From assembly GCA_024402475.1 (NCBI GenBank), contig JAKSTQ010000005.1, positions 62,001 through 126,000 on the forward strand: a stretch of DNA of 64,000 bases. The letters run 5' to 3'. Shown in pieces: positions 27,748-37,669 of the stretch; positions within the stretch are counted from its first letter, which is position 1; every line of letters begins with the position of its first letter. The position numbers and the translations under genes are program-made. The notes under the pieces were generated by a model. It was not told the origin of the DNA, searched no databases, and was given only the letters and a program-made list of their open reading frames with translations. The stretch comes from Treponema sp. GTDB taxonomy: Bacteria; Spirochaetota; Spirochaetia; Treponematales; Treponemataceae.

Positions 27748-28883
27748 GAAAGAGCCTTTAAAATCAAATCATCACTGACATTTTCAACAAGATTTTTTCC
27801 GATTCCTTTCTGCAGAATAAGTTTAATTGTTGAGTCAGCATTCTTTTTATCGTTTTTCATTGCTTTTACCAGCGCAGCACTGTCATTGAATACAGGATGC
27901 TGTGCACGGCTTTCGTAACCATAATCATTAAGGCAGGCAATAACTTCGTCGTAATACTCAGAAGAACAAAGACCCAGTTCCTTAGAAGTGAAAATGGCAC
28001 GTCCAATTCCCCAGGCAACAGCTTCGCCGTGAGTAATTTTTCCAAGACCGCTGCAGGTTTCAAGTGCATGACCGAAAGTGTGGCCAAGATTAAGGAACAT
28101 ACGGATATTTTTTTCTGTAAGGTCTTTTTCTACAATACGTGCTTTTGCTTTTGCACAGCCTGTAATGATTGTGTATATTACATCGCTTTTGCGTTCTAAG
28201 ATTTCTTTGCGGTTATTTTTTACAACCTGCCACATTTTTTTGTCAAAAAGAAGTGCAGTTTTGAATGCCTCTGCAAAACCGGAAATAAATTCAATTTCCG
28301 GAAGGCTTTGAATGAACTGAGGAAAAATGTAAAGTTTTGCAGCCGGATAAAAAGCGCCAATCATGTTTTTGTAGCTTTCAAAGTCACAGCCTGATTTTCC
28401 GCCGATTGCAGCATCAACCATTGCAAGAAGGGTAGTAGGAACAAATTCAACTTTTGCTCCGCGCTTGAAAATAGAAGAAGCAAAGGCTGTCATGTCTGTA
28501 ATTACACCGCCGCCAATTGCTGTAAATGTATCTTTACGGGTAAAGTTAAAGAAAAGTGCTGCTTTTTCGATGTAAAGAATATTGTCCATTGTTTTATTTG
28601 CTTCTCCGGCAGGAATAACAACAAGAACATGATTTTTGTATGAATAAGTCTGGCACTGTCCATCATTATTCAGCGGGCAGTCTGCAGCAAGTTCAAATCT
28701 GGCAAAAAAAGATTTAAGGCTTTCAAGTGCATATACGTTTGAGTCAGTTACAAAGATGCGCTTTTTTGTATCTTCTGCAAGAAAATTAATGTCAGGATTT
28801 CCTTCAAAAAATTCCAGGGAACTTGAAGGAGTTGATAAAAATAACGGTTTGAATTTGATTTTTAAAATATCTTTACAAGTCAT
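27744..28883 (-). CDS. aroB: 3-dehydroquinate synthase
   Basis: A 379-residue protein. The NAD-binding segment (AIGGGVITDMTAFASSIFKRG near 122-142, with PTTLLAMVDAAIGGKSG following) and the metal-ligand motif GHTFGHALE near 267-275 are typical of AroB. It cyclises DAHP to 3-dehydroquinate in the shikimate pathway. The start lies 9 nt from the stop of the upstream secreted-protein gene, so it belongs to the tmk operon. Confidence 0.95.
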   Translation of the reverse strand: MTCKDILKIKFKPLFLSTPSSSLEFFEGNPDINFLAEDTKKRIFVTDSNVYALESLKSFFARFELAADCPLNNDGQCQTYSYKNHVLVVIPAGEANKTMDNILYIEKAALFFNFTRKDTFTAIGGGVITDMTAFASSIFKRGAKVEFVPTTLLAMVDAAIGGKSGCDFESYKNMIGAFYPAAKLYIFPQFIQSLPEIEFISGFAEAFKTALLFDKKMWQVVKNNRKEILERKSDVIYTIITGCAKAKARIVEKDLTEKNIRMFLNLGHTFGHALETCSGLGKITHGEAVAWGIGRAIFTSKELGLCSSEYYDEVIACLNDYGYESRAQHPVFNDSAALVKAMKNDKKNADSTIKLILQKGIGKNLVENVSDDLILKALS

Positions 28884-28892
28884 AAAGATATT

Positions 28893-29519
28893 TTATTTGT
28901 TTTGAGCGTCTATTGCAATAATTTCATCAAGAATTCGGTTAACGCGTGCAAGTTCACGGTCCAGAGTAACCTTGTAATCCAGTTCACCGGTTTTGATACG
29001 TTCCCGTTCATCTTCCCAGTTCTGCAGTTCTGTTATGAAAAGATATTTGAATTTGCCGATATTTGCTTTTTCTGCCCAAAGGCATGCTTCTTTCCAGTAA
29101 TAGTAGCCGGCTTCGTAACAGGCTTTTGTTTTCTGTAAATTGCTTTTGTATGCTTCGGCCCATGGAGCTTCGTAAAAATAAAGTGCCTTTTTGTCGTAAA
29201 TGCGGCCAAGACGAAGGTGCTGTTCAATTAACTTAAGGTTAAGGTGCATCATAAAAAGGTAGCGGTATTTTTCGTATTGTTCGTGGGTTGTGATTTTTGC
29301 TTTTGCAAAGAGCGGATTTCTGAAATCTGCCCTGACAGCCTGTTCAAGCCAGTAAATGTTTTCGATGCAGTCGTCCGGATCCTGTGCATAGTGAATGTGA
29401 TAAAGCTCGTAATAGTCTTCCTTGTATTTTACAATGTCAGCCGTTGTGGTTGTGGATGTAAAAAGACATAAAATGAGAAAAATGAATACTGTTTTTAATG
29501 AAAAAGCCTTAGATTTCAC
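28893..29519 (-). CDS. Small secreted protein of unknown function
   Basis: A 208-residue protein with a signal peptide (hydrophobic core at 10-22, ending near TTTA/D). The mature part is rich in Tyr, Trp and Glu, mainly alpha-helical, with helical pairs such as YYWKEACLWAEKANIGKFKYL that look TPR-like without matching the consensus. I recognise no family. It overlaps tmk by 4 nt and precedes aroB by 9 nt. Confidence 0.6.
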   Translation of the reverse strand: MKSKAFSLKTVFIFLILCLFTSTTTTADIVKYKEDYYELYHIHYAQDPDDCIENIYWLEQAVRADFRNPLFAKAKITTHEQYEKYRYLFMMHLNLKLIEQHLRLGRIYDKKALYFYEAPWAEAYKSNLQKTKACYEAGYYYWKEACLWAEKANIGKFKYLFITELQNWEDERERIKTGELDYKVTLDRELARVNRILDEIIAIDAQNK

Positions 29520-30136
29520 TTATTGAATATCGGCAGCTTGCTTATGTGACTCCATATAATTTTTGAAATTTCTTCTTTTGTCTGTGTCGCATCGATAATG
29601 ACGATTTCCATGTCTTTTGCGTCTGGATTGTTCTTAAATCGTTGTATTACTTCAAGATAGCGATTGCGTGTCTGGTCCAGGTATTCTTTGTTTTCGTATA
29701 TTTCTGTAACGCCGCGGCCGCTGATTCGTTTTAATGATATGGCAGGGTCAATGTCAAAAAAGAACAGTATCTGCGGGAGGGGGAATACACTGTTAAGCAT
29801 TGCAGGAAGTTCTTCGCCGCAGCTGACTGACTGATAGGCAAGACTTGAAAAAATATAGCGGTCACAGATGACTGCATCGTTGGTTTTCAGGAGGTTTTCG
29901 ATGCCGTCTTTGCCCCAGATGTGTTCTGCACGGTCAGCGGCAAACAAAAAGGCTGCAGTTCGGGGATCAACTTCGATTTTTCCGCCTAAAATTTCACGTA
30001 AAAAACGGCCTGTTGCCTGGGTTGTAGGTTCGGCACAGATATGAAGTTTTTCCGGTCTGTGGGAGAGAATTTTTAGCTGTGTGGAGGTTCCGGCTCCGTC
30101 AATTCCTTCAAATACAACAAAATTTTTTAATATCAT
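29516..30136 (-). CDS. tmk: Thymidylate kinase with an atypical P-loop
   Basis: A 206-residue protein with the overall TMK pattern: FEGIDGAG at the N-terminus, CDRYIFSSLAYQ (the DR(Y/H) motif) near 92-103, and a LID region with RISGRG near 137-142. It would phosphorylate dTMP to dTDP. The P-loop reads GIDGAGTST (11-19): the phosphate-binding lysine is Thr17. The rest of the protein is well preserved, so I keep the assignment; activity or metal use may differ. First gene of a four-gene minus-strand operon, with AGG 7 nt upstream of the ATG. Confidence 0.85.
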   Translation of the reverse strand: MILKNFVVFEGIDGAGTSTQLKILSHRPEKLHICAEPTTQATGRFLREILGGKIEVDPRTAAFLFAADRAEHIWGKDGIENLLKTNDAVICDRYIFSSLAYQSVSCGEELPAMLNSVFPLPQILFFFDIDPAISLKRISGRGVTEIYENKEYLDQTRNRYLEVIQRFKNNPDAKDMEIVIIDATQTKEEISKIIWSHISKLPIFNK

Positions 30137-30168
30137 AAAAATACCTACTATATATGCCGATTATTTGA

Positions 30169-30174
30169 TATAAT
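30169..30174 (+). promoter_or_regulatory. -10 box upstream of tamB
   Basis: A perfect TATAAT at 30169-30174, 19 nt before the tamB ATG. The matching -35 region (TACTAT at 30146-30151) is weak. The predicted leader is about 12 nt and lacks a Shine-Dalgarno sequence. Confidence 0.45.
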
Positions 30175-30193
30175 GTAATTTACTTATTCTATC

Positions 30194-33100
30194 ATGAAAA
30201 TTGCCAGAGTAAAAGCGTTTGTAAGCATTCTCATCTTTCTCGCCTTGACAACAGCTACTTATGCTGTCATCAGACCTGTATATCAGGGGCTGGGAAAATT
30301 TGTCCGCACAGAAATTGAAATGCTTAATTCTACTCTGGAAAATAAATTCGGATTGAAAGCATCTTACAGTTCAATGTCACCGTCTATTTTATCGGGAATC
30401 ACGCTTAAAGGTATAGAGGTCATAGACACACAGTCACAGAAATCTGTACTTGAAGTAAAAAAGGTGAGGTTGAATTTTTCTGTCTGGGATATTTTAACAA
30501 GAAATTTTGATAGTGCACTTAAAGATATTTCATTCAGTGATGTTAATGCTGAACTTGTAGAAGGCGAAAATTCTGCCTGGCTTGATAAAATCCTTGAAAA
30601 CCTTTCAGGAAAAGAAGTACAGCCGAAAAAAGAAAAAATTTCAGTAGCTGACCTTTTAAAAAATAAGTCACTTGAAATTAAGCTGCCATGTAATTTTTAT
30701 TTTTACAACATTAATGCAGCTTACAGACGCCAGGGAATTTCTGCAGCTGCAAAAATCAGAAATGTTGATGTGGAAAAAACTGCAGTCAGCGGAAAATACA
30801 ACATTGAATTTATCGGATCTGTGAATGCATCAGCTGCAGGTCAGAATATTTCTACAACTGTATTTTTCCAGTCCTCATTTAACTCACATATCGAAAACTC
30901 TTCTGCGGTAATCCAGCTGTTCAATGCAGCAACAAATGATTTTTCAATTTCTCAGGTTGGTTTTTATGCAGAATATCATAACCTGCAGCTGGCATTTAAA
31001 ATGCTTCCGACTGTTAAATCAGTTTACATGGAAGCTTCTGCAGACCTTGAAAAATCCACAGTTGACCTTTTCCTTGATACAAGAAATTTTTACATAACGA
31101 ATCTCATTCAGTTTAAGAAAAAAAATTCTCTTGATGTTATAAAGTCAATCGGTATTTCAGTTAATGCTTCGCTTAATTTCAATTACGAAACATCCGCACT
31201 TTTTTACAAAAGCCACGGGAATGTGAACCTTCCGAAAGGTCTAGTTCCAGGCGGACTTAACGTACAATATTCTGTTTCCGGCAATAAGTGGAATGTGAAT
31301 GTTCCTTACATAAAAGGCAGCGGTGACCTTTACGATTTTGAATACAACGGATCTTACAACATTCCTGCAATGCAGCCTTCCGGTTCACTTAATGTTTATA
31401 AAGTTGCACTGCCTAACGGAAATCAGATTTCTACAGAACTTTATTTTGAACCTCTTAAACGCGGATTCATGTGCTTTGCGCCACAGATTATGTTTGGTGA
31501 AAAATCCCTTACTGCCGCTCAGCTTAACTTTGTTCCAAACGGAAATGAATTCAACTTTGACTTTGAAGTTTCAGATTATTCTCATTTTGAAAATGAAAAT
31601 CCTGCAAAAATCCGTCTGAACGGAAGTTATCAGGGTTCCACAAAATATCTGCAGGCTTCGGCTTCAGTTGATACATTCTACGTTGACTCAGTAATGCAGT
31701 TTGCAGCCTTCTTCCTTGATAAGAACCAGGCCGGATTGGTAACTGACCTTTCTAAAACTTTCAAGAATACAATTTTTAATACAGACGTTTTCATTCAAAG
31801 TTATGCAGGAAACTTTTCGTACAGTATTCCTTATGCAATCATGGCTGATACTATGCGTGATGAACAGATGGTTGTTCTTGCGCTTGACGGAAATAAAGAT
31901 ACAATTCAGCTTAGAAAATTCGATATGAACTTTGCAGGACAGAAACTTTCTGCAAATGCGCACAGCGAAACAATTTCCGATCCTTCAACAAATGAACACC
32001 AGACAATCGTAACAGGAAAAGTTGACTATAACTCAATTCCATATACATTCTCAGGCCTTGTTAACAAAGACTGGATTTCGTTTACAGGCGATTATGGATT
32101 CAGCTTTTCATTCTCTACAGATAAAGATACTGACTCCCTTATCGGTTCTCTTGGCTTTAAGGAATTCCCGGTCAAGCTTTCTGATTCTACAACGCTTTCA
32201 TTCAATGTTGATACATCATATTCCTATGACCTTGTCAACCGCATGAACATCAACATCAGAAAGTTTGAAATTCAGTCTATCAGTGCACTGTCAACTGTTA
32301 ATCCAACATTCTCTGCAAACGGTTTTATGGACAAGACCGGATTCTATCTGAGCAATCTTGGTTATTCTGACACTTATTCAAATCTTGCAGGACAGGGAAA
32401 TATTGTCTGGACTTTTGAAAATGATAACTTTGTAAATGCAGACGTTAATATTGGAATCAAGAATGTTCTTGTTGCAGAAGAACTTTCGTTTGTAGGAACA
32501 GTTTCCAATCCGGAAAATAAACCGCTTACAACTTCCAACTTCTTGCAGGACTATTATGTTACTGCCCAGCTTAACGTTCATTCATTCAGAATGAACCGCT
32601 TTGTTTCAGGATCAAACCCGGCTGACTCAATTAACGCAGAAGTTTCTGTTACAGGAACTTTGAGTAATCCGTTTGTTTCAGTTTCAATTCCGCGCGGTAC
32701 AATGACCATTAACGGTTCGCCTCTGGCATTAAGTGCAAGTGCTGTTGTAGAAGATAAAGTTGTTGAGCTTAGAAATGCCAGTGTTGATTATGCATATACT
32801 CAGGCTTCTGATATTCACGGAACTTTCTCACTGCGTGAATGGGCAGGAGAACTGAACTTTAATGTTAAAACTTACTTAGCGGAAAGTGCACTTGGTGCTG
32901 CTTTTAACCTTGCAATCAAAGGTGTTTCAGCAGAAGATATTTCTGCGGATATAATTCCTGAGATGTGGGATGTAACATTCTCTACACAGAAATTTGAAGG
33001 GGAGTTCATTAAGAATTCTCAGCCGATTTTTATCCGTGCACTTGTTGCTCCTGGTCAGACCATTATTTCTTCAAGTGACAATATAGGACTTTCCGGAACA

Positions 33101-34663
33101 ATTCTCAGTAACGGTGAATTAAATCTTGGAATTCATAACGGTATTCCAATGAACCTGAATGTCAACGGAAACATCAAATCAAAGAATGTGAGCCTTTCAG
33201 TTTCGGATATTGACTGTAACCTCGGAAATATCATGTCGTATTTCAATATTCCGGAAATTAAAATCTTTGACGGCCATCTGACAGGAGCGTTCAGCATTAT
33301 TGGTCCTAAAGAAGATCTTGGTTTCTACGGACAGGTTAAAGTTACTCCCGCAGAAATTACTCTTGAACATTTCTTTAAAGGTCATGCAAAAGCGCCTGAA
33401 ATGGTTGTCAACATGAATTACAACCTTATGACTACAGAACCGATTCATGCCATGCTCAAAAGGTCTCCGATTGATATCAATATGACGCTGACCTTTAACA
33501 GCCTTGCAATAGAAACTTTTAACATTTTTGTTAAAACCGTTGGTGATACCTGGGCACCTCTTAACATGAATATGGATCAGGTTCACATTAAAGGAAATAC
33601 AAAACTCGACCTTGAAATCGTAATGGAACCTCAGGAACATCGTGTAACTGTAACCGGTGACATTACTGCAAAAGATACAAACTGTGAACTTGGAACTTCC
33701 CGAATCAACGAAGTTGTCAATGCTTTTGTAAACAAAAAGGCAAAACGGGCAAGTCTTGACGGATTTGATAACCTTCCTCCGCCTATGGCAGCCCATGTAA
33801 TGCTTAATATTACGGCTTTGACCCGTGTACAGGTTTCTTTCAGTTCGTTTATCCGCGGAATTGTTGTACCGAATAACTCGATTGTATTTACATTCTCTTC
33901 TGATTCAGAAAAAGTCGGTGTAGTAGGTGAAATTCCTTTAAAAAGCGGTGAAATCGTATATTTGAATAATGCTTTCTATATAAAAGAAGGAATTTTGTCA
34001 TTCCCGGCAAATACTGACGGAATTGACCCTTATATTACATTGAGGGCAGAGACAAAAGTCTTTGATGACAGAAATGAAGAAGTTACAATCGGCCTTAAGA
34101 TCAATCATCAGCGCATAACTGAACTTGCACCAGTCCTTACCGCAACTCCAGCCCGCAGCGAAAAAGAAATCAGCGAGCTTTTGGGCCATTTTGTAAGCGG
34201 AAACTCTGAAAATATGGGAACTTTCATGCTTGCAACAGGGGATTTTGCCCTCCAGCTGATGGTTGTTCGAAGAGTTGAAAACGCATTGCGTGATTTCTTT
34301 AATTTTGATATACTTTCAATTCGTACAGCCATTGTACAGAATGCCCTTAAACAGACTTTCAGAAAATCTCGTGCAGAAGAAGTTTCTGTCGGTAACTATT
34401 TGGATAATACAACTGTTTATATAGGTAAGTACTTCGGCAGTGCATTGTATACTGACTTTATGCTTCGTCTTGTTTATGACAAAAACCGAGTTGCAGATAC
34501 AACAACCCTCAGAGGTTTGATGTTTAAGCCTGAAATCGGTTTTGAAATGGCATCTCCAATTGGAAATATTCGTGCTTCTCTTGCGCCGGATATCAGCCGT
34601 TTGATGCAGCAGCAGCTTGGTATAAATCCTTCTCTGACATTGTCATGGAAGTTCAATTTTTAA
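30194..34663 (+). CDS. tamB: TamB-like translocation/assembly protein (DUF490)
   Basis: A 1489-residue protein with one N-terminal membrane anchor (about 8-27) and a long periplasmic body made of repeated beta-strands. The last 350-400 residues form the TamB/DUF490 domain (SGEIVYLNNAFYIKEGILSF, then ATPARSEKEISELLG) and end in an aromatic-rich strand (LSWKFNF). TamB family proteins bridge the two membranes and are implicated in beta-barrel assembly and phospholipid transport. No tamA is present; bamA follows after 35 nt, as in T. pallidum, suggesting direct cooperation with BamA. Confidence 0.9.
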   Translation: MKIARVKAFVSILIFLALTTATYAVIRPVYQGLGKFVRTEIEMLNSTLENKFGLKASYSSMSPSILSGITLKGIEVIDTQSQKSVLEVKKVRLNFSVWDILTRNFDSALKDISFSDVNAELVEGENSAWLDKILENLSGKEVQPKKEKISVADLLKNKSLEIKLPCNFYFYNINAAYRRQGISAAAKIRNVDVEKTAVSGKYNIEFIGSVNASAAGQNISTTVFFQSSFNSHIENSSAVIQLFNAATNDFSISQVGFYAEYHNLQLAFKMLPTVKSVYMEASADLEKSTVDLFLDTRNFYITNLIQFKKKNSLDVIKSIGISVNASLNFNYETSALFYKSHGNVNLPKGLVPGGLNVQYSVSGNKWNVNVPYIKGSGDLYDFEYNGSYNIPAMQPSGSLNVYKVALPNGNQISTELYFEPLKRGFMCFAPQIMFGEKSLTAAQLNFVPNGNEFNFDFEVSDYSHFENENPAKIRLNGSYQGSTKYLQASASVDTFYVDSVMQFAAFFLDKNQAGLVTDLSKTFKNTIFNTDVFIQSYAGNFSYSIPYAIMADTMRDEQMVVLALDGNKDTIQLRKFDMNFAGQKLSANAHSETISDPSTNEHQTIVTGKVDYNSIPYTFSGLVNKDWISFTGDYGFSFSFSTDKDTDSLIGSLGFKEFPVKLSDSTTLSFNVDTSYSYDLVNRMNINIRKFEIQSISALSTVNPTFSANGFMDKTGFYLSNLGYSDTYSNLAGQGNIVWTFENDNFVNADVNIGIKNVLVAEELSFVGTVSNPENKPLTTSNFLQDYYVTAQLNVHSFRMNRFVSGSNPADSINAEVSVTGTLSNPFVSVSIPRGTMTINGSPLALSASAVVEDKVVELRNASVDYAYTQASDIHGTFSLREWAGELNFNVKTYLAESALGAAFNLAIKGVSAEDISADIIPEMWDVTFSTQKFEGEFIKNSQPIFIRALVAPGQTIISSSDNIGLSGTILSNGELNLGIHNGIPMNLNVNGNIKSKNVSLSVSDIDCNLGNIMSYFNIPEIKIFDGHLTGAFSIIGPKEDLGFYGQVKVTPAEITLEHFFKGHAKAPEMVVNMNYNLMTTEPIHAMLKRSPIDINMTLTFNSLAIETFNIFVKTVGDTWAPLNMNMDQVHIKGNTKLDLEIVMEPQEHRVTVTGDITAKDTNCELGTSRINEVVNAFVNKKAKRASLDGFDNLPPPMAAHVMLNITALTRVQVSFSSFIRGIVVPNNSIVFTFSSDSEKVGVVGEIPLKSGEIVYLNNAFYIKEGILSFPANTDGIDPYITLRAETKVFDDRNEEVTIGLKINHQRITELAPVLTATPARSEKEISELLGHFVSGNSENMGTFMLATGDFALQLMVVRRVENALRDFFNFDILSIRTAIVQNALKQTFRKSRAEEVSVGNYLDNTTVYIGKYFGSALYTDFMLRLVYDKNRVADTTTLRGLMFKPEIGFEMASPIGNIRASLAPDISRLMQQQLGINPSLTLSWKFNF

Positions 34664-34698
34664 TTAAAAAAAACGACCATATTTAAAATGAGGTTAAT

Positions 34699-37125
34699 AT
34701 GTATTCAAAATCTTCTATTAATAAATATATAAAGCTAATTAAAACTTTAGCAGTCGTATTTGCCCTTGCATTTACTTCTTTTGCTTTTGCACAGGAACAG
34801 GAAGAAGATGAATACTGGTTCTATACAAAAGAAATTACAAAAATTGAATTTTCCGGATTAAAACACGTAAAAAAAGCTGAACTTGCCGGATTGACTTCAT
34901 CTTTTATCGGAACAACAGTTCAGGATTCCGTTCAGGAACTTACAGACAGACTTTTTGCACTTGAATTATTCGAAGATATCATTCCTAATGCCAGCCATGA
35001 TAAAGGTGATGGTGTTATCCTTACATTTGAAGTAACTGAAAAACCGGTTATTTCAAAAATTTCTTTCAGAGGAAATAAAAAAGTAAGAACACCGCCTCTT
35101 CGTGATGCAGTTACAATCAAGGCTGATGATATTTTTATTCCTTCTAAAGCACTTCTTGAAACACATGTTCTGCGTAATGTATATCTTGAAAAAGGTTATA
35201 CAGATGTTCATATTTCTTACAAAACAGAAGAAACAGAAGATGGAATTCATGTAATCTTCCTTATAGCAGAAGGCCGTACAACTGTTATTTCTAAAATTGA
35301 TTTCAGCGGAAATACTGTATTTAATACCCGTACTCTTAAAAAGCAGCTTAAACTTAAAGAAGTAAATGCTTTTACAGATGGAGCTTTCCAGGAACTTACT
35401 CTTGAAGGTGACCGTCAGGCAATCACAAAATACTATCAGGACCGCGGATATATTGATGCTGCAGTTCTTGATGTAACCCGTGAAATCAACTACAACGAAG
35501 AAAAAGACCGTGATGAACTTAAAATCACTTTCTATATGCAGGAAGGTGTTCTCTATACTTTTGATTCAATGACTTTTACCGGAAACAAAATTTTTGATAC
35601 AAAAACTCTTGAATCTAAAGTTACTCTTAAAAAAGGTGAAGTCTTTAACGCAACCAAGTTCCAGGAATCCTTTGCAGCAATTACTGACCTTTATTACGAA
35701 AACGGTTATACAGCAAATGGTTTTAATCCTGCAATGAACAAGGATGTGAATACAAAAACTGTTTCATGTACACTTTCAATTACAGAACGCGAACGAAGCC
35801 ATATCGAAAAAGTTATCATCCGCGGTAATACAAAAACAAAAGAAGATGTAATCCTTCGTGAAATCCCTATCGAAGCCGGTGACGTTTTCTCTAAAGCAAA
35901 ACTTATTACAGGTCTTAGAAACCTTTATAACCTTCAGTACTTTTCTTCTGTTGTTCCTGACACACAGGCCGGTTCAGAAAATGGTCTTGCAACTGTAATC
36001 TTTAATGTAGAAGAACAGATGACAAACTCCGTTGAATTCGGTCTTACATTCAGTGGTGTACAGGATCCTAAAGAAATTCCATTCGCACTTTTTGCAAAAT
36101 GGTCTAACTCGAATGTAGGTGGTTCAGGGCGTTCAATTTCTGCCAACGGTACAATTTCTTCAAGAGAACAGTCTGTCGGTTTCAGCTATGGACAGAGATG
36201 GCTGTTCGGACTTCCTGTTGAATTCAATACAGGACTTTCATTCTCACATTCAAATGCAACTGCTTTAAGAATGAAGCTTCTGGGTGATGGTACAACAAAC
36301 GTTGAAGATTACTACTTTGAATATGAAGCCTGGACAACTTCCCTTAATACATCAATCGGTCACCGCTGGACAAAAGACTGGGCTACTTTTACAGCAACTG
36401 CAGGTCTTACAAATACTTTGCGTTCATATGTTTATGATGACAAGCTTTATACACCTCTTGATACACAGATTCATGAATTTACAAACAAGCTTGGTTTGAC
36501 AAACTCTGTCTGGGTAAAAGCTTCTCTTGATGGTCGTGATATCAGTTATGACCCTAATATCGGTTATTTTGCAAGCCAGCAGATCGGATGGTATGGTCTT
36601 ACTCCATGGGAAACAGACTTCTACCTTCGTACAGATACAAAACTTGAAGGATATGTTCCTCTTGTAAATATTCCGTTTACAGACAAATGGTCACTTAAAC
36701 TTATTCTTGCAGGAATTTCCACATTCTCATTCCAGTGGCCGTCACCAGGTTCAAGTGTAAGTGATTCAAACAAACTTTATCTTGACGGTATGTTCAATGC
36801 CCGCGGATGGACAAAGATTTATAATACAGTAAAGGGTAGAGCATTGTGGTCAAACAATCTTGAACTTCGATTCCCGGTAGTTCCTGGCATCGTTGCTATT
36901 GACGGATTCTTTGATGCAGCATATGTTGCCCGCACCCCAGAAGATATGTTTACAAATATGAAGGCTTCTAACTGGTACTTCAGTACAGGTCCGGATATCC
37001 GAATCCTGCTTCCACAGTTCCCAATGCGTCTTATGTTTGCAAACTGTTTTAAGATTGAAAATAATCAGGTACAATGGTATGATACATGGAAATTCGTATT
37101 ATCATTCAACCTGGTCAATAAATAA
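34699..37125 (+). CDS. bamA: Outer-membrane protein assembly factor BamA
   Basis: An 808-residue protein with a signal peptide (cleavage near residue 31, FAFA before Q). About five POTRA modules (46-440) are recognisable by repeated turns such as FRGNKKVR, FSGNTVFNTR, FTGNKIFDTK and IRGNTKTKEDV. The C-terminal part (about 440-808) is a 16-stranded barrel domain. It inserts beta-barrel proteins into the outer membrane. GAGG lies 6 nt before the ATG. Flanking tamB and skp reproduce the T. pallidum TP0325-TP0327 order as I recall it. Confidence 0.95.
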   Translation: MYSKSSINKYIKLIKTLAVVFALAFTSFAFAQEQEEDEYWFYTKEITKIEFSGLKHVKKAELAGLTSSFIGTTVQDSVQELTDRLFALELFEDIIPNASHDKGDGVILTFEVTEKPVISKISFRGNKKVRTPPLRDAVTIKADDIFIPSKALLETHVLRNVYLEKGYTDVHISYKTEETEDGIHVIFLIAEGRTTVISKIDFSGNTVFNTRTLKKQLKLKEVNAFTDGAFQELTLEGDRQAITKYYQDRGYIDAAVLDVTREINYNEEKDRDELKITFYMQEGVLYTFDSMTFTGNKIFDTKTLESKVTLKKGEVFNATKFQESFAAITDLYYENGYTANGFNPAMNKDVNTKTVSCTLSITERERSHIEKVIIRGNTKTKEDVILREIPIEAGDVFSKAKLITGLRNLYNLQYFSSVVPDTQAGSENGLATVIFNVEEQMTNSVEFGLTFSGVQDPKEIPFALFAKWSNSNVGGSGRSISANGTISSREQSVGFSYGQRWLFGLPVEFNTGLSFSHSNATALRMKLLGDGTTNVEDYYFEYEAWTTSLNTSIGHRWTKDWATFTATAGLTNTLRSYVYDDKLYTPLDTQIHEFTNKLGLTNSVWVKASLDGRDISYDPNIGYFASQQIGWYGLTPWETDFYLRTDTKLEGYVPLVNIPFTDKWSLKLILAGISTFSFQWPSPGSSVSDSNKLYLDGMFNARGWTKIYNTVKGRALWSNNLELRFPVVPGIVAIDGFFDAAYVARTPEDMFTNMKASNWYFSTGPDIRILLPQFPMRLMFANCFKIENNQVQWYDTWKFVLSFNLVNK

Positions 37126-37137
37126 AGGAGAATACAA

Positions 37138-37665
37138 ATGAGTATCAATGTAAAGAAGGCAGTGCTTGTTATTGCAGCAGTGCTTGCAACCGGAACAGCT
37201 GCTTTTGCTCAGCAGAACATCACAAACTTTGGTGTTGTTAATACTGACAAAATTTATGAACGCTATTTCGCAAAATCTGGTGCTGTAAAGGCTTACGAAG
37301 CAAAGAGAAAAGAAGTACAGAAAGAAATTACAAAACGTACAGCTGAACTTCGTGATCTCAAAGAAAAGAAAGATGCATGCAAAAAAGTAGACGATGAAGA
37401 AGGCGTTAAACTTTATGATGCAGAAATCAAGTCTAAAGCTGAATATCTTCGCGATTATACAAGTGCAAAAAATCTTGAACTTAAGAATATGAAAGACAGC
37501 CTCGCAGCTTCAAATGAATTCTATTCAAAACTCAGACGTACAATTCGCCGTGTAGCAGAAAACGAAGGACTTTCAATGGTTGTAAGCCTTTCAGATGATG
37601 CTATCGTATGGTACAGCGTTACAGTCGATATTACTGATAAAGTAATTCGCGAACTGGATAAATAA
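37138..37665 (+). CDS. skp: OmpH/Skp-family periplasmic chaperone
   Basis: A 175-residue protein with a signal peptide (AFA before Q25), the OmpH start FGVVNTDKIYERY, a long charged coiled coil (about 45-115) and a C-terminal strand-rich segment. Skp trimers hold unfolded outer-membrane proteins on the way to BamA. AAGGAG is an excellent Shine-Dalgarno sequence 7 nt upstream. It follows bamA by 12 nt and precedes mutS by 4 nt. Confidence 0.9.
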   Translation: MSINVKKAVLVIAAVLATGTAAFAQQNITNFGVVNTDKIYERYFAKSGAVKAYEAKRKEVQKEITKRTAELRDLKEKKDACKKVDDEEGVKLYDAEIKSKAEYLRDYTSAKNLELKNMKDSLAASNEFYSKLRRTIRRVAENEGLSMVVSLSDDAIVWYSVTVDITDKVIRELDK

Positions 37666-37669
37666 TTCT

